A stretch of DNA of 64,000 bases, taken from an uncultured Prevotellaceae bacterium. GTDB taxonomy: Bacteria > Bacteroidota > Bacteroidia > Bacteroidales > Bacteroidaceae. A model generated the notes under the pieces. That model saw only the letters and a program-made list of their open reading frames with translations. It was not told where the DNA came from and ran no database searches. The stretch is from NCBI GenBank assembly GCA_937910905.1, contig CALEPV010000032.1, positions 1 to 64,000 on the forward strand. Reading direction: 5' to 3'. The position numbers and the translations under genes are program-made. Shown here one piece after another: positions 42,900-51,815 of this stretch; within the stretch, counting starts at the first letter, position 1; every line of letters begins with the position of its first letter.

Positions 42900-44261
42900 C
42901 TATACTCCCGTATAATTCCAAGGCGTGATTAGATGTAGTTCTTCTTTGATGGTGTTGTTTACGTTTAGTGAATCAATAAATTGTGATATGGTTTGCTCGT
43001 TCATTTTCTCGCCAGTGCGGGTTAGAGCCTTGAGTGCCTCGTATGGATGAGGATAACCCTCGCGCCGCAGTATGGTTTGAATGGCCTCGGCCACCACAGC
43101 CCAGTTGTCCTCCAGGTCGCTGCGCAAAGCCTGTTCGCCCAGTATCAGCTTGGACAGCCCCTTAAGCGTGCTCTGTATGGCGATGATGGTATGTCCCACA
43201 GGCACACCGATGTTGCGCAGTACGGTGGAGTCGGTCAGGTCACGCTGTAATCTGCTCACCGGCAATTTCTGTGCCAAATGGTCGAATATGGCATTGGCAA
43301 TGCCCAGATTACCCTCCGAATTCTCGAAGTCGATAGGGTTCACCTTGTGCGGCATAGCGCTGGAGCCCACCTCACCGGCCTTAATACGCTGGCGGAAATA
43401 GCCCATTGAGATGTACTGCCAGATGTCGCGATCCAGGTCAATGACAATGGTGTTGATGCGTCGCATAGCATCGAACACAGCTGCCAGGCTGTCGTAGTTG
43501 GATATCTGTGTGGTCCACTGCTCGCGCTCCAGTCCCAGCTTCTCTGCCACAAAGCGGTTGCCGAAAGTGCGCCAGTCAATATCGGGATAGGCCACATGGT
43601 GAGCGTTGTAGTTGCCGGTTGCTCCACCGAACTTGGCAGTTATAGGCGTAGCCATGAGCACCTCAAGCTGCTTCTCCAGTCGGTACACGAACACCATCAG
43701 CTCCTTGCCCAGACGGGTGGGCGATGCCGGCTGTCCGTGTGTCTTGGCCAGCATAGCCACATTCTGCCACTCATCAGCCAGACTGCGCAGACGCCCTATC
43801 AGCTCCTCGGTCTGAGGGTAGTAGACTTCGCGTAGTGCCTCTGCCAGGCTCAATGGTACGGATGTGTTGTTGATGTCCTGCGAAGTCAAGCCGAAGTGCA
43901 CGAACTCCTTGAAGGGTTCAAGGTTGTACGAATGTTCTGCTGCGATACGGTCCAACTGTTCCTTGATAAAGTACTCCACGGCTTTCACGTCGTGGTTGGT
44001 CACCTGCTCTATCTCCTTCACACGCTGCGCGTCGGCCACAGAGAATTGTCTGTAGATGTCGCGCAACACATCCAGCAGCTCGCAGGGGAATGCGGCCAGT
44101 TGCGGCAGCGGCAGTTCACAAAGTGTGATGAAATACTCTATCTCTACGCGCACTCTGTAGCGGATGAGCGCAAATTCCGAGAAATACTCCTGCAGCCTCT
44201 CGGTCTTGGAGCGATAGCGGCCGTCTACGGGCGAGACGGCCATCAAGGTGTCAAATGCCAT
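42900..44261 (-). CDS. purB: Adenylosuccinate lyase
   Basis: The 453-residue enzyme cleaves SAICAR and adenylosuccinate in purine synthesis. It has the fumarase/aspartase superfamily signature GSSAMPHKVNPIDFENSEGN, and FVHFGLTSQDINNTSVPLSL and AKTHGQPASPTRLGKEL near the active site. It has its own promoter and starts the purB-rluB-asnS minus-strand series. Length is normal for the long (E. coli-like) PurB subtype. Confidence 0.97.
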   Translation of the reverse strand: MAFDTLMAVSPVDGRYRSKTERLQEYFSEFALIRYRVRVEIEYFITLCELPLPQLAAFPCELLDVLRDIYRQFSVADAQRVKEIEQVTNHDVKAVEYFIKEQLDRIAAEHSYNLEPFKEFVHFGLTSQDINNTSVPLSLAEALREVYYPQTEELIGRLRSLADEWQNVAMLAKTHGQPASPTRLGKELMVFVYRLEKQLEVLMATPITAKFGGATGNYNAHHVAYPDIDWRTFGNRFVAEKLGLEREQWTTQISNYDSLAAVFDAMRRINTIVIDLDRDIWQYISMGYFRQRIKAGEVGSSAMPHKVNPIDFENSEGNLGIANAIFDHLAQKLPVSRLQRDLTDSTVLRNIGVPVGHTIIAIQSTLKGLSKLILGEQALRSDLEDNWAVVAEAIQTILRREGYPHPYEALKALTRTGEKMNEQTISQFIDSLNVNNTIKEELHLITPWNYTGV

Positions 44262-44309
44262 GATCTGTGGTATAATGTTGTGCTGGACGGTTCATCACGA
44301 ACCGACGCG

Positions 44310-44341
44310 CAAAGGTATGGATAATCGCGGTAATGGCCAAA
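44310..44341 (-). promoter_or_regulatory. Promoter of purB
   Basis: On the minus strand TTTG (44341-44338) and TACCTTTG (44317-44310) are 20 bp apart, an exact match to the Bacteroidota consensus. The -7 box is 48 bp before the purB start. Confidence 0.78.
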
Positions 44342-44364
44342 GGATTGCTGCGCAAACATTCACA

Positions 44365-46068
44365 TCAGGCGCGTCGCTGCAAAGTTATGGCCTGTGTACA
44401 ATAGTCCACAATAGTCGGACGGTGGGTGATGCATATCACCGTTTGAGGCGTTGCCGAATGGTTGCGGGCGACTATGATATTCTCTATTAGGCGTTGCTCG
44501 GTGACTGTGTCGAGGGCGCTGGTGGCCTCGTCGAGCAGCAGCACGCTGCCCTGCCGCAACATGGCACGCGCTATGGCTATGCGTTGCGCCTGTCCTTCCG
44601 ACAGGCCTGCCCCACCCTCGCCCAGCTCTGTGTCAAGGCCTGCGGGCAGCGACTTCACGAAATCGGCACAGGCCAACTCCAACGCGCGCCACATGTCGGC
44701 ATCGCTGGCTTCGGGGCAGCCAAGGCTCAAGTTCCAGCGCACAGTGCCGCTGAACAGCGTGTTGCCCTGCGGCACATAGACAATGTTGCAGCGGGTTTGG
44801 GCACTCACCTCGTCGGAACGCTCACCGCTGTATATTTCCACACTGCCCTCGCTGGGACGCAGCAGCGCCAGCACCAGTCGCAGCATGGTGGTCTTGCCCG
44901 CTCCAGTTTCGCCCACGATGGCTGTGACGCTGCCAGGCGGGAAATCGTAGGTGGCGTGGCACAGTATGGAGCGTTTGCCTCCCTTGTAGGCGAAAGTCAC
45001 GTTGTTGAAACGTATTCCTGCACCCTCGTCGTAGCGGATAGCATGCGAGTCGTCCTCTACCGGCACGTCCTCCAGCTCCAGCAGTCGCTCTGCTGCAGTG
45101 AAGCTGCCTATCACCACAGGGATGAAGCGTGTCAGGTCGCGGAAGGGGCCCTGTATCTGACCGCACAGCTGTATGAAAGCTGTCATCATACCAAAGGTGA
45201 TGATACCTGCTGCCAAGCTGTGCACACTCCACAGGAACGTAAACAGATAGGCACCGCCAAAACCTATGTTGAGCACCAGATTGGACGAGCTGGAGAAGAG
45301 CGTGCGGTGGCGTATCTGCTGACGCAGGGTTCGCTGCAGCCGGTGCAGTTCGTCAATCATCGTGGGCACACGCTCCAGCGTCTTCAGCACCATGCGGTGC
45401 TGGATGCTCTCCTGCAACGTGGCCTGCACGCGACTGTCGGTCTGACGGACCTTGCGCGTGATAGCCCGCATACGCATCACGTACAGACGGCTCAGAGCCA
45501 TGAACACAGGTATGATTATCGTCACACCGATGGCCAGACGCGCGTCCATAGTATAAAGGAAGAAGAACGCGCATACCAGCCGCACCAGTACAGCCAGCAC
45601 CTGCGGCACAGTGTCGGTGACCACACTCACAACAGTGTTGGCATCGGTGACCAGACGGTTCAGCACATCGCCGCTATGCCTGCGCTCCTGCCCTTGCCAC
45701 TCGCTGCGCAGCAAGCGCTCGAAGATGCGACGCTGCATACGGTTCTGCGCCACTACGCCCAGCAGTGCTGCTATCCAACGACCGACAAAGCCAAGAGCCA
45801 GCTGTAGAACCATTATTCCGACCAAACACCAAGCTGTCCCCGATAGTGTGGGATGGAAAGTGATGCCCAGCAAGTGGCGGGTAGCAGGTGATGCGCCTGT
45901 AGCGATATCGATAGCCAGCTTGGTGGCCCAGATAAAGGCGAAGTCCAAAGCCACGCGCAGCAATCCGTTTAGGGCATTGATCATGACCTGAACGCGCACA
46001 CGGCGGAAGATGCTACCGAACCAGCGGAGCAGCTGTGCTGTAGTGTATGGTGATTTAGTGCTTGCCAT
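44365..46068 (-). CDS. ABC exporter, fused membrane and ATPase domains
   Basis: The 567-residue protein is a type I ABC exporter half-transporter. About six transmembrane helices occupy residues 15-300, and the ATPase domain follows with Walker A GETGAGKTT, signature LSEGQAQRIAIARAML and Walker B VLLLDEATSALD. It should act as a homodimer. Substrate is unknown; MsbA-like lipid or drug/peptide exporters share this layout. The start at 46068 lies 7 bp after the nadK stop; a longer frame would overlap nadK. It is co-transcribed with nadK, a pairing without obvious functional logic. Confidence 0.92.
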   Translation of the reverse strand: MASTKSPYTTAQLLRWFGSIFRRVRVQVMINALNGLLRVALDFAFIWATKLAIDIATGASPATRHLLGITFHPTLSGTAWCLVGIMVLQLALGFVGRWIAALLGVVAQNRMQRRIFERLLRSEWQGQERRHSGDVLNRLVTDANTVVSVVTDTVPQVLAVLVRLVCAFFFLYTMDARLAIGVTIIIPVFMALSRLYVMRMRAITRKVRQTDSRVQATLQESIQHRMVLKTLERVPTMIDELHRLQRTLRQQIRHRTLFSSSSNLVLNIGFGGAYLFTFLWSVHSLAAGIITFGMMTAFIQLCGQIQGPFRDLTRFIPVVIGSFTAAERLLELEDVPVEDDSHAIRYDEGAGIRFNNVTFAYKGGKRSILCHATYDFPPGSVTAIVGETGAGKTTMLRLVLALLRPSEGSVEIYSGERSDEVSAQTRCNIVYVPQGNTLFSGTVRWNLSLGCPEASDADMWRALELACADFVKSLPAGLDTELGEGGAGLSEGQAQRIAIARAMLRQGSVLLLDEATSALDTVTEQRLIENIIVARNHSATPQTVICITHRPTIVDYCTQAITLQRRA

Positions 46069-46075
46069 CGTAGGC

Positions 46076-46960
46076 CTACTCGCGTGAATCGGCACCCCAC
46101 ATCAATTTGTTGCGGATGGTGCGGAAGAAGCTTTGTCCTGGTCGCTTCAATACCTTTACATAATATGGTGCGCGACGGATAGTGAGCCGCACATCCTCCG
46201 AACACTTCTCGCTGCGGCCATCCAGCGACACTAGGAACTGATGGCTGCGGCTGTTCACCGTAAGGCGCACTACAGCATCGTCGGTCACTGTGATAGGACG
46301 GACTGTCAGCGAGTGCGGAGCCACTGGCACAAGACCCAGCGTACGGCTGCCTGGCTGCATTATCGGACCGCCGACACTCAAGGCATAGCCCGTGCTGCCT
46401 GTTGGGGTGTTGACAATTAGGCCGTCGGCCTGATAGGTGGTCAGATACTCACCGTTTATTTCCACACGAATGCCTATCATGGCCGACATGTCACGCTTCA
46501 GCACGGCCACCTCGTTCAACGCATAGGGATAGCCCTCAGGCTCTCCACGGTCGTACTCCAGCTGCAGCACGCACCGTTCCTCTGTACTCAGCCTGCCGCT
46601 GCACAACTGCGTCACTACCGTCTCCAGCTCATCGGGCGTCACATCGGCCAAGAAACCCATACGCCCCATGTTTACACCGAGTATTGGTATCTGTTTGTTT
46701 GCCACCCTGCGAGCCGTCTCCAAAAACGTACCGTCGCCGCCCATCGACACCGCTACATCGGCATCGAAGTCACTGCCCTCGAAAGCCGCAACCCCTTCAG
46801 GCAACGCAATGCGAAGTTTATCGTGCAGGTAGGCATAGAAGCCCGACTCTATCATCACCTTGGCGCGATGCTGTTCCAGCAGGCCAAGCAGTTTCTGCAC
46901 AGAGCTGGACTTACGCGGCTGGTATACATTACCGAAAATGGCAAAACGTAGTGCTGGCAT
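46076..46960 (-). CDS. nadK: NAD kinase
   Basis: The 294-residue enzyme phosphorylates NAD to NADP. It has the ATP/NAD motif SMGGDGTFLETAR and the NE/D region YALNEVAVLKRD, and further on TPTGSTGYALSVGG, all diagnostic. The start MPALRFAIFGNVY fits the family. It lies under a promoter divergent from pdxJ and precedes the ABC exporter gene. Confidence 0.96.
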   Translation of the reverse strand: MPALRFAIFGNVYQPRKSSSVQKLLGLLEQHRAKVMIESGFYAYLHDKLRIALPEGVAAFEGSDFDADVAVSMGGDGTFLETARRVANKQIPILGVNMGRMGFLADVTPDELETVVTQLCSGRLSTEERCVLQLEYDRGEPEGYPYALNEVAVLKRDMSAMIGIRVEINGEYLTTYQADGLIVNTPTGSTGYALSVGGPIMQPGSRTLGLVPVAPHSLTVRPITVTDDAVVRLTVNSRSHQFLVSLDGRSEKCSEDVRLTIRRAPYYVKVLKRPGQSFFRTIRNKLMWGADSRE

Positions 46961-46984
46961 ACCTCAAACGTGTTATTTTCGGCA

Positions 46985-46992
46985 CAAAGGTA
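46985..46992 (-). promoter_or_regulatory. -7 promoter element of nadK
   Basis: TACCTTTG on the minus strand (46992-46985) lies 24 bp before the nadK start. It is divergent from the pdxJ promoter 33 bp away, so one short region serves both. Confidence 0.65.
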
Positions 46993-47024
46993 TATAAAAT
47001 AGTTCAGCCAAAAGCGTTTTTACG

Positions 47025-47032
47025 TACCTTTG
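47025..47032 (+). promoter_or_regulatory. -7 promoter element of pdxJ
   Basis: TACCTTTG lies 20 bp before the pdxJ ATG at 47053. No firm -33 box is seen. Confidence 0.65.
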
Positions 47033-47052
47033 CAGTGTTAAACCTCAACGAT

Positions 47053-47769
47053 ATGACAAAACTCAGTGTCAACATAAACAAAGTAGCTACCATACGCAAC
47101 GCACGCGGTGGCAACAATCCCGATGTGCTACAGGTAGCACTCGACTGCGAGCGTTTCGGCGCACAAGGCATTACCGTTCATCCACGTCCCGACCAGCGGC
47201 ACATACGCTATCAGGATGTCTACGACCTGCGTCCACGCCTCACCACAGAGTTCAACATCGAGGGTAACCCCATCTCGGAGTTCATCAAGCTGGTGCTTGA
47301 AGTAAAGCCGACACAGGTTACGCTGGTGCCCGACGGCCACGAGCAGATTACATCCAACCACGGCTGGGACACCCACCGGCACATCGACTTCCTCACCGAC
47401 GTCACCGCCCGTTTCCAGGATGCTGGCATTAGGGTGAGCATATTCGTGAACCCCGATATCGAGATGGTGGAGTACGCTGCCCGCGCCGGTGCCGACCGTG
47501 TGGAGCTCTACACCGAACCCTACGCCACCAACTATCCCAGCGACCGTGATGCTGCCATAGCTCCATACATAGCAGCTGCCACAGCCGCCCACGACCTCGG
47601 CCTCGGTCTCAACGCCGGTCACGACCTCAGCCTCGTAAACCTCGCATACTTCGTGCAGCGCATTCCGCAGACCGACGAGGTCAGCATAGGTCACGCCCTC
47701 ATCTGCGATGCCCTCTACCTCGGCTTGGAGGAAACCATACGCAGGTATCGGAAGCAGCTGGAAAGATAG
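47053..47769 (+). CDS. pdxJ: Pyridoxine 5'-phosphate synthase
   Basis: The 238-residue TIM-barrel enzyme makes pyridoxine 5'-phosphate from 1-deoxyxylulose 5-phosphate and aminoacetone phosphate derivative. It has the motifs LSVNINKVATIRNARGG, GITVHPRPDQRHI, QVTLVPD and GLGLNAGHDLSLVN. The start is the ATG at 47053; a longer in-frame stretch upstream crosses the nadK gene and both promoters and is not coding. The gene stands alone with its own promoter, followed by the DJ-1 family gene. Confidence 0.96.
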   Translation: MTKLSVNINKVATIRNARGGNNPDVLQVALDCERFGAQGITVHPRPDQRHIRYQDVYDLRPRLTTEFNIEGNPISEFIKLVLEVKPTQVTLVPDGHEQITSNHGWDTHRHIDFLTDVTARFQDAGIRVSIFVNPDIEMVEYAARAGADRVELYTEPYATNYPSDRDAAIAPYIAAATAAHDLGLGLNAGHDLSLVNLAYFVQRIPQTDEVSIGHALICDALYLGLEETIRRYRKQLER

Positions 47770-47823
47770 CAGGAACTGCATTGTCCAATTATACATTATA
47801 TAATATATTATAACATAACCCCT

Positions 47824-48372
47824 ATGATTTACCTATTCTTTGCCACTGGCACGGAGGAGATTGAGGCACTGGCCACAGTGGATATACTGCGGCGAGCAGG
47901 CCTTGACGTGCAGATTGTATCTATCACTGGTGAGCTCACCGTGGCCGGTGCTCACGGCATTAAGGTGGTGACCGACACGCTGGTGGAGGACATTGATGTA
48001 TCGAAGGCACAGCTACTGGTGCTGCCGGGCGGGCTGCCAGGAGCTACCAACTTGGCTGCTCACCCGCTGGTCAACAAGGCTGTGCTGGCACACGCCGCTG
48101 CCGGACGCACCGTGGCTGCCATCTGCGCCGCACCGCTAGTACTGGGTCGCCTAGGCCTGCTACAAGGCTATCACGCTACCTGCTACCCCGGCTTCGAAGG
48201 CGAGCTGACAGGAGCCACATACACCGGTGCGCTGGTGGAGCACGACGGACAGTTCATCACAGGCAAGGGTCCTGCCGCCGTCTTTGAGTTCGGCTACACG
48301 CTGGTGGAGCAGTTCAAGGACAAGGCCACTGCCGATGCCCTGCGTCAAGGCATGATATGGAGCGAGGTATGA
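47824..48372 (+). CDS. DJ-1/PfpI family protein
   Basis: A 182-residue DJ-1 superfamily protein. The conserved glutamate lies in GTEEIEALATVDIL, and the nucleophilic cysteine in AAICAAPLVLGRLGLL (nucleophile elbow). It ends with LVEQFKDKATADALRQGM. Members act as deglycases, chaperones or oxidative-stress proteins, and the exact activity cannot be read here. Its stop overlaps the ispD start by ATGA, which shows translational coupling. Confidence 0.92.
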   Translation: MIYLFFATGTEEIEALATVDILRRAGLDVQIVSITGELTVAGAHGIKVVTDTLVEDIDVSKAQLLVLPGGLPGATNLAAHPLVNKAVLAHAAAGRTVAAICAAPLVLGRLGLLQGYHATCYPGFEGELTGATYTGALVEHDGQFITGKGPAAVFEFGYTLVEQFKDKATADALRQGMIWSEV

Positions 48373-49097
48373 GCCACGCTGCTCTGCCCTGCTACGTAAT
48401 CATCGTGGCGGGGGGCAAGGGGCTGCGCATGGGTGGCGACCTGCCCAAGCAGTTTCTGCCCATAGGCGGCAAGCCTGTGCTGATGCATACCATCGAAGCT
48501 TTTTCCAAGGCAATGCCCGACATAGGCATAGTGCTGGTGTTGCCGCTCGACCATCAGGCCTACTGGCATGAGCTGTGCCGACAGTACAGTTTCACACTGT
48601 CACACACCATAGCCACTGGTGGGCAGACACGCTTCCACAGTGTGCAGAACGGTCTCGCAGCAATACCGCAGTCCGTGACAGATGCCATAGTGGGTGTACA
48701 CGACGGTGTGCGGCCCTTCGTCAGCCACGATGTCATACGCCGCTGCTATGATGAGGCCAGCCGCACAGACGTAGCAGTACCCGTCACCTCGGTGGTGGAG
48801 ACACTGCGCGAGCTAACAGGCAGCGAGACATCCGTAACACGCGACCGCTCGCGCTACCGTATGGTGCAGACGCCGCAGACGTTCCGCCTTGACCTGCTAC
48901 GCCAGGCCTACCAACAGCCCTACCGCGACACCTTCACAGACGATGCTTCGGTGGTGGAGGCGCTGGGTCATGCCGTGACACTCGTAGAAGGCAACCGCGA
49001 GAACATCAAGCTGACCACACCTTTCGACCTCATGGTGGCGGAAGCGATGGTGATGAATGAGGCCCCCGTAATCCCACCAGTGAGGGGTGAGGGGTGA
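48369..49097 (+). CDS. ispD: 2-C-methyl-D-erythritol 4-phosphate cytidylyltransferase
   Basis: The 242-residue enzyme makes CDP-methylerythritol in the MEP isoprenoid pathway. The CTP-binding start is VIIVAGGKGLRMGGDLPKQFLPIGGKPV, written here as the segment at residues 10-37; DGVRPFVS and VQTPQTFRLDLL also match. The ATG at 48369 overlaps the preceding stop; an earlier in-frame ATG at 48357 lies inside the DJ-1 gene. The C-terminus ends in a G-rich tail (PPVRGEG) encoded by a repeat-like GTGAGGG stretch. Confidence 0.95.
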   Translation: MSHAALPCYVIIVAGGKGLRMGGDLPKQFLPIGGKPVLMHTIEAFSKAMPDIGIVLVLPLDHQAYWHELCRQYSFTLSHTIATGGQTRFHSVQNGLAAIPQSVTDAIVGVHDGVRPFVSHDVIRRCYDEASRTDVAVPVTSVVETLRELTGSETSVTRDRSRYRMVQTPQTFRLDLLRQAYQQPYRDTFTDDASVVEALGHAVTLVEGNRENIKLTTPFDLMVAEAMVMNEAPVIPPVRGEG

Positions 49098-49101
49098 GGG
49101 A

Positions 49102-49131
49102 TGATGAATGATGAATGATGAATGATGAATG
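49102..49131. repeat. 7-bp tandem repeat after ispD
   Basis: Four copies of a 7-bp unit (TGATGAA) follow a GTGAGGG-type direct repeat at the ispD end. Confidence 0.75.
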
Positions 49132-49193
49132 GATAATGGAGTATTGGGGGTAGACTTTTCACGCTTTCATTTTTCATATTCATATATATTCTC

Positions 49194-49201
49194 TACCTTT
49201 G
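49194..49201 (+). promoter_or_regulatory. -7 promoter element of tRNA-Arg
   Basis: TACCTTTG lies 21 bp before the tRNA 5' end. The region upstream is A/T-rich with no clear TTG at -33. Confidence 0.6.
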
Positions 49202-49222
49202 CCGCCGATTTAGCAAATGGTC

Positions 49223-49296
49223 GGTCTCGTAGCTCAGCTGGATAGAGCAACAGCCTTCTAAGCTGTGGGTCTCGGGTTCGAATCCCGACGAGATCA
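49223..49296 (+). tRNA. tRNA-Arg (anticodon UCU)
   Basis: Acceptor GGTCTCG pairs with CGAGATC (one G-U), the D-arm contains GCTCAGCTGGATAGAGC, the anticodon loop CTTCTAA (UCU) sits in the stem ACAGC/GCTGT, and the T-arm contains GGTTCGAATC. CCA is not encoded. Confidence 0.95.
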
Positions 49297-49308
49297 CTGG
49301 AAAGAAGA

Positions 49309-49343
49309 ACCTCGCAAGCATTGACAACGGATGCTTGCGAGGT
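49309..49343. terminator. Hairpin terminator between tRNA-Arg and the acyl-CoA synthetase gene
   Basis: ACCTCGCAAGCAT (49309-49321) and ATGCTTGCGAGGT (49331-49343) form a perfect 13-bp stem. It separates tRNA-Arg from the convergent synthetase gene and may serve both. Confidence 0.75.
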
Positions 49344-49360
49344 ATGCTATTATTTCCGGC

Positions 49361-51055
49361 CTATATTACCTCTATGCCTTGCTCCTCACAGAGCTTGAGG
49401 CTCATCTCCTTGAGCTTGAACTTCTGTATCTTGCCGGAGCCGGTGAGCGGGAACTGATCTATGAAGAACACGTACTTCGGTATCTTGTAGCGTGCAATCT
49501 TTCCACGGCAGAACTCACGTACGTCCTCGCAGTCCATCTGTGCACCCTCATTCAGGATGATGAATGCGCCAACCTCCTCGCCGTACTTCTTGGATGGCAC
49601 AGCAGCCACTTGGACGTCGCGGATGCCTGGCATGTGGTAGAGGAACTCCTCAATCTCACGAGGGTAGATATTTTCACCGCCACGGATAATCATGTCCTTG
49701 ATACGGCCTGTAATGCGATAGAAGCCCTGTTCGTCCTTGATGCCCAGGTCGCCAGAGTGCAGAAAGCCGTTCTCGTCAATGACCTCGGCCGTAGCCTTGG
49801 GGTTTTTGTAATAGCCTTTCATCACATTGAAGCCACGACAGCACATCTCGCCCTGCACACCTACGGGACATTCCTTACCCGTCTCGGGGTCAAGTACCTT
49901 GACCTCAACGAATGGGAAGTCGCGTCCAACGGTAGTGCAACGCTGCTCGAAGGTGTCGTGTATGTTGGTCTGCGTCATGCCCGGAGAGCTTTCGGTGAGG
50001 CCATATACACTGGTCACCTTCAGGTACATCTTATCCGACACCTGCTTCATCAGCTCCACAGGACATAGTGAGCCAGCCATGATGCCTGTACGCAGACAGG
50101 TGAGGTCGAACATGGAGAACATGGGGTGGTTGAGTTCGGCAATAAACATGGTGGGCACGCCGTAGAGGGCAGTGCAACGTTCCTTGTGTATGGATGCGAG
50201 CACGACCAGAGGGTCGAACTTCTCGACCATCACCTGCGTGCATCCGTGGGTCAGACAGTTCATTGTGGCGAGCACGACACCAAAGCAGTGGAAGAGGGGC
50301 ACGCACACACAGAGCTTGTCGTCCTGTGTGAACTCCATGTTCTCGCCAGTGAAGAAGCCATCGTTGCTGATACTGTAGTGCGTCAGCATGACGCCCTTTG
50401 GGAAGCCTGTGGTACCTGATGTGTACTGCATATTGACAACATCGTGGCAGGTGACGTGGTTCTTCATGTCAACGAGCACATTATCGTCGATATTCTGCCC
50501 AAGTAGCAGCAGCTCGGCAGTATTGTACATACCGCGATACTTCTCCATGCCGATGTACACAACGTTCTTCATGCAGGGGAAGCGCTTGCTCTCCAGATGT
50601 CCGCGCTGCGATGTCTTGAGTTCCGGCAACATTTCATAGGTCATGTCGACATAGTTGCAGTCCCAAGTGCCGTCGGTGATGCATAGTGTGTGCATGTCGG
50701 AGTCCTTGCAGAGGTACTCCAGCTCGGACTGCTTGTAGTTGGTGTTGACGGTGACGAGCACGGCTCCTATCTTGGATGTGGCATAGAGAAAGGTGAGCCA
50801 GTCGGGTACGTTTGTGGCCCAGATGCCCACATTGCTGCCGCGTGTGACGCCTATGGCTATGAGGCCCTTGGCGAGATTGTCCACTCGCTCGTTGAACTTG
50901 CTCCAGGTGAAGCGCAGGTCGCGGTCGGAATATACGAGGTACTCCTTGTCGGGTGTCGTTTCAGCCCAGTGCTCCAGCCACTGGCCCAAGGTTCGAGTGT
51001 GGAGTGTGTACTTACTGGGGTCGAGGCTGTATTGACTATGATTGTCGTGCGTCAT
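49361..51055 (-). CDS. AMP-forming acyl-CoA synthetase
   Basis: The 564-residue enzyme activates a fatty or other carboxylic acid with ATP and CoA. The AMP-binding P-loop is MQYTSGTTGFPKGVMLTH, and the C-terminal lobe has YRITGRIKDMIIRGGENIYPREIEEF and a late GKIQKFKLKE with the catalytic lysine. Length and motif set fit medium- or long-chain synthetases; substrate is unassigned. Its start is 14 bp after the HTH-cupin regulator's stop, a pairing that suggests the regulator controls or responds to acyl-CoA metabolism. Confidence 0.92.
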   Translation of the reverse strand: MTHDNHSQYSLDPSKYTLHTRTLGQWLEHWAETTPDKEYLVYSDRDLRFTWSKFNERVDNLAKGLIAIGVTRGSNVGIWATNVPDWLTFLYATSKIGAVLVTVNTNYKQSELEYLCKDSDMHTLCITDGTWDCNYVDMTYEMLPELKTSQRGHLESKRFPCMKNVVYIGMEKYRGMYNTAELLLLGQNIDDNVLVDMKNHVTCHDVVNMQYTSGTTGFPKGVMLTHYSISNDGFFTGENMEFTQDDKLCVCVPLFHCFGVVLATMNCLTHGCTQVMVEKFDPLVVLASIHKERCTALYGVPTMFIAELNHPMFSMFDLTCLRTGIMAGSLCPVELMKQVSDKMYLKVTSVYGLTESSPGMTQTNIHDTFEQRCTTVGRDFPFVEVKVLDPETGKECPVGVQGEMCCRGFNVMKGYYKNPKATAEVIDENGFLHSGDLGIKDEQGFYRITGRIKDMIIRGGENIYPREIEEFLYHMPGIRDVQVAAVPSKKYGEEVGAFIILNEGAQMDCEDVREFCRGKIARYKIPKYVFFIDQFPLTGSGKIQKFKLKEMSLKLCEEQGIEVI

Positions 51056-51069
51056 ATGAATGGAATGGG

Positions 51070-51654
51070 TTAGATTGGGATGTATACCACAGCAAGGATT
51101 TGCGCGGCCTGTCCGTTGGCACCGTGCACGTGGTGCTTCACAATGGAATCGTAGAAGATGCTGTCGCCAGCGCGGAGGGTGTGTGTCTGCTTGCCGTAGT
51201 CGATGGCGACCTCGCCGGATATGACGTAGATGAACTCCTCGCCCTCGTGGGCCGAGAGCTGGAAGTTGCGCTCCTCGTTGGGGGCTATGTCGATGATGAA
51301 TGGCTCCATGTGGCGGCCAGCCTTCTGCTTGGCCAGCGGGTGGTACACCATGTTGCGGCGGGCATTGACGGCATTGTTGGAGAAGCTGATAGTGCTGTCG
51401 TTCTGACGGTCGGCGGCGCGACAGACGACAGGACCGAGCTCATCGTTGTCGTCCATGAAGGTGCCCAGGCGCACGCCGAGGGCTCTGGCAACCTTGATGA
51501 GCGACCCCAGCGACGGAAGGTACTGGTCGTTCTCGATGGAATTGACTTGCTCCACTGACAGCCCGCTGCGCTCGGCTATTTCTTCTACTGATAGTCCTTT
51601 GGACTCGCGGAAGCCACGTATCTTGGCTCCGACTTCGGTATGACTGATTGGCAT
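51070..51654 (-). CDS. HTH-cupin transcriptional regulator
   Basis: A 194-residue regulator with an N-terminal XRE-type helix-turn-helix (GAKIRGFRESKGLSVEEIAE, SVEQVNSIENDQYLPSLGSL) and a C-terminal cupin_2 barrel (EEFIYVISGEVAIDYG, LRAGDSIFYDS). The start at 51654 is chosen because the longer frame to 51720 has no homology and overlaps the promoter. This class often binds a small ligand in the cupin domain. It leads the two-gene operon with the acyl-CoA synthetase and faces the S24 repressor gene across the 371-bp repeat-rich gap. Confidence 0.92.
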   Translation of the reverse strand: MPISHTEVGAKIRGFRESKGLSVEEIAERSGLSVEQVNSIENDQYLPSLGSLIKVARALGVRLGTFMDDNDELGPVVCRAADRQNDSTISFSNNAVNARRNMVYHPLAKQKAGRHMEPFIIDIAPNEERNFQLSAHEGEEFIYVISGEVAIDYGKQTHTLRAGDSIFYDSIVKHHVHGANGQAAQILAVVYIPI

Positions 51655-51709
51655 TGTATTGGGGTAATATAAATGGACAATTATAATGCGAAATGGATAA
51701 TTGCGGGCG

Positions 51710-51717
51710 CAAATGTA
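51710..51717 (-). promoter_or_regulatory. -7 promoter element of the HTH-cupin/acyl-CoA synthetase operon
   Basis: TACATTTG on the minus strand (51717-51710) lies 55 bp before the ATG. No -33 box is seen. Confidence 0.5.
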
Positions 51718-51759
51718 CAAATAAAATGTGTAAACGCATGATATTAGGGCATGGATAAA

Positions 51760-51815
51760 GTAAAATGGAGAATGTAAAGCGTAAAATGGAGAATGTAAAG
51801 CGTAAAATGGAGCAC
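51760..51815. repeat. 21-bp tandem repeat in the regulator-repressor gap
   Basis: Two identical 21-bp copies (51760-51780 and 51781-51801; core GTAAAATGGAGAATG) and a partial third (51802-51815, GTAAAATGGAGCAC). The third copy runs into the first, degenerate unit of palindrome array 4. Confidence 0.88.

Noticed and set aside
44494..45807. Long plus-strand reading frame (437 codons) opposite the ABC exporter
   Set aside because: The exporter on the minus strand has all ABC motifs. The opposite frame is low-complexity His/Gln-rich and matches nothing.
46684..47052. N-terminal extension of pdxJ
   Set aside because: The extra 123 codons cross nadK on the other strand and both divergent promoters. 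The PdxJ family starts at the ATG at 47053.
51760..51815. 21-bp tandem repeat as a coding repeat protein
   Set aside because: The short frames through it have no start context or homology, and they overlap promoter sequence.
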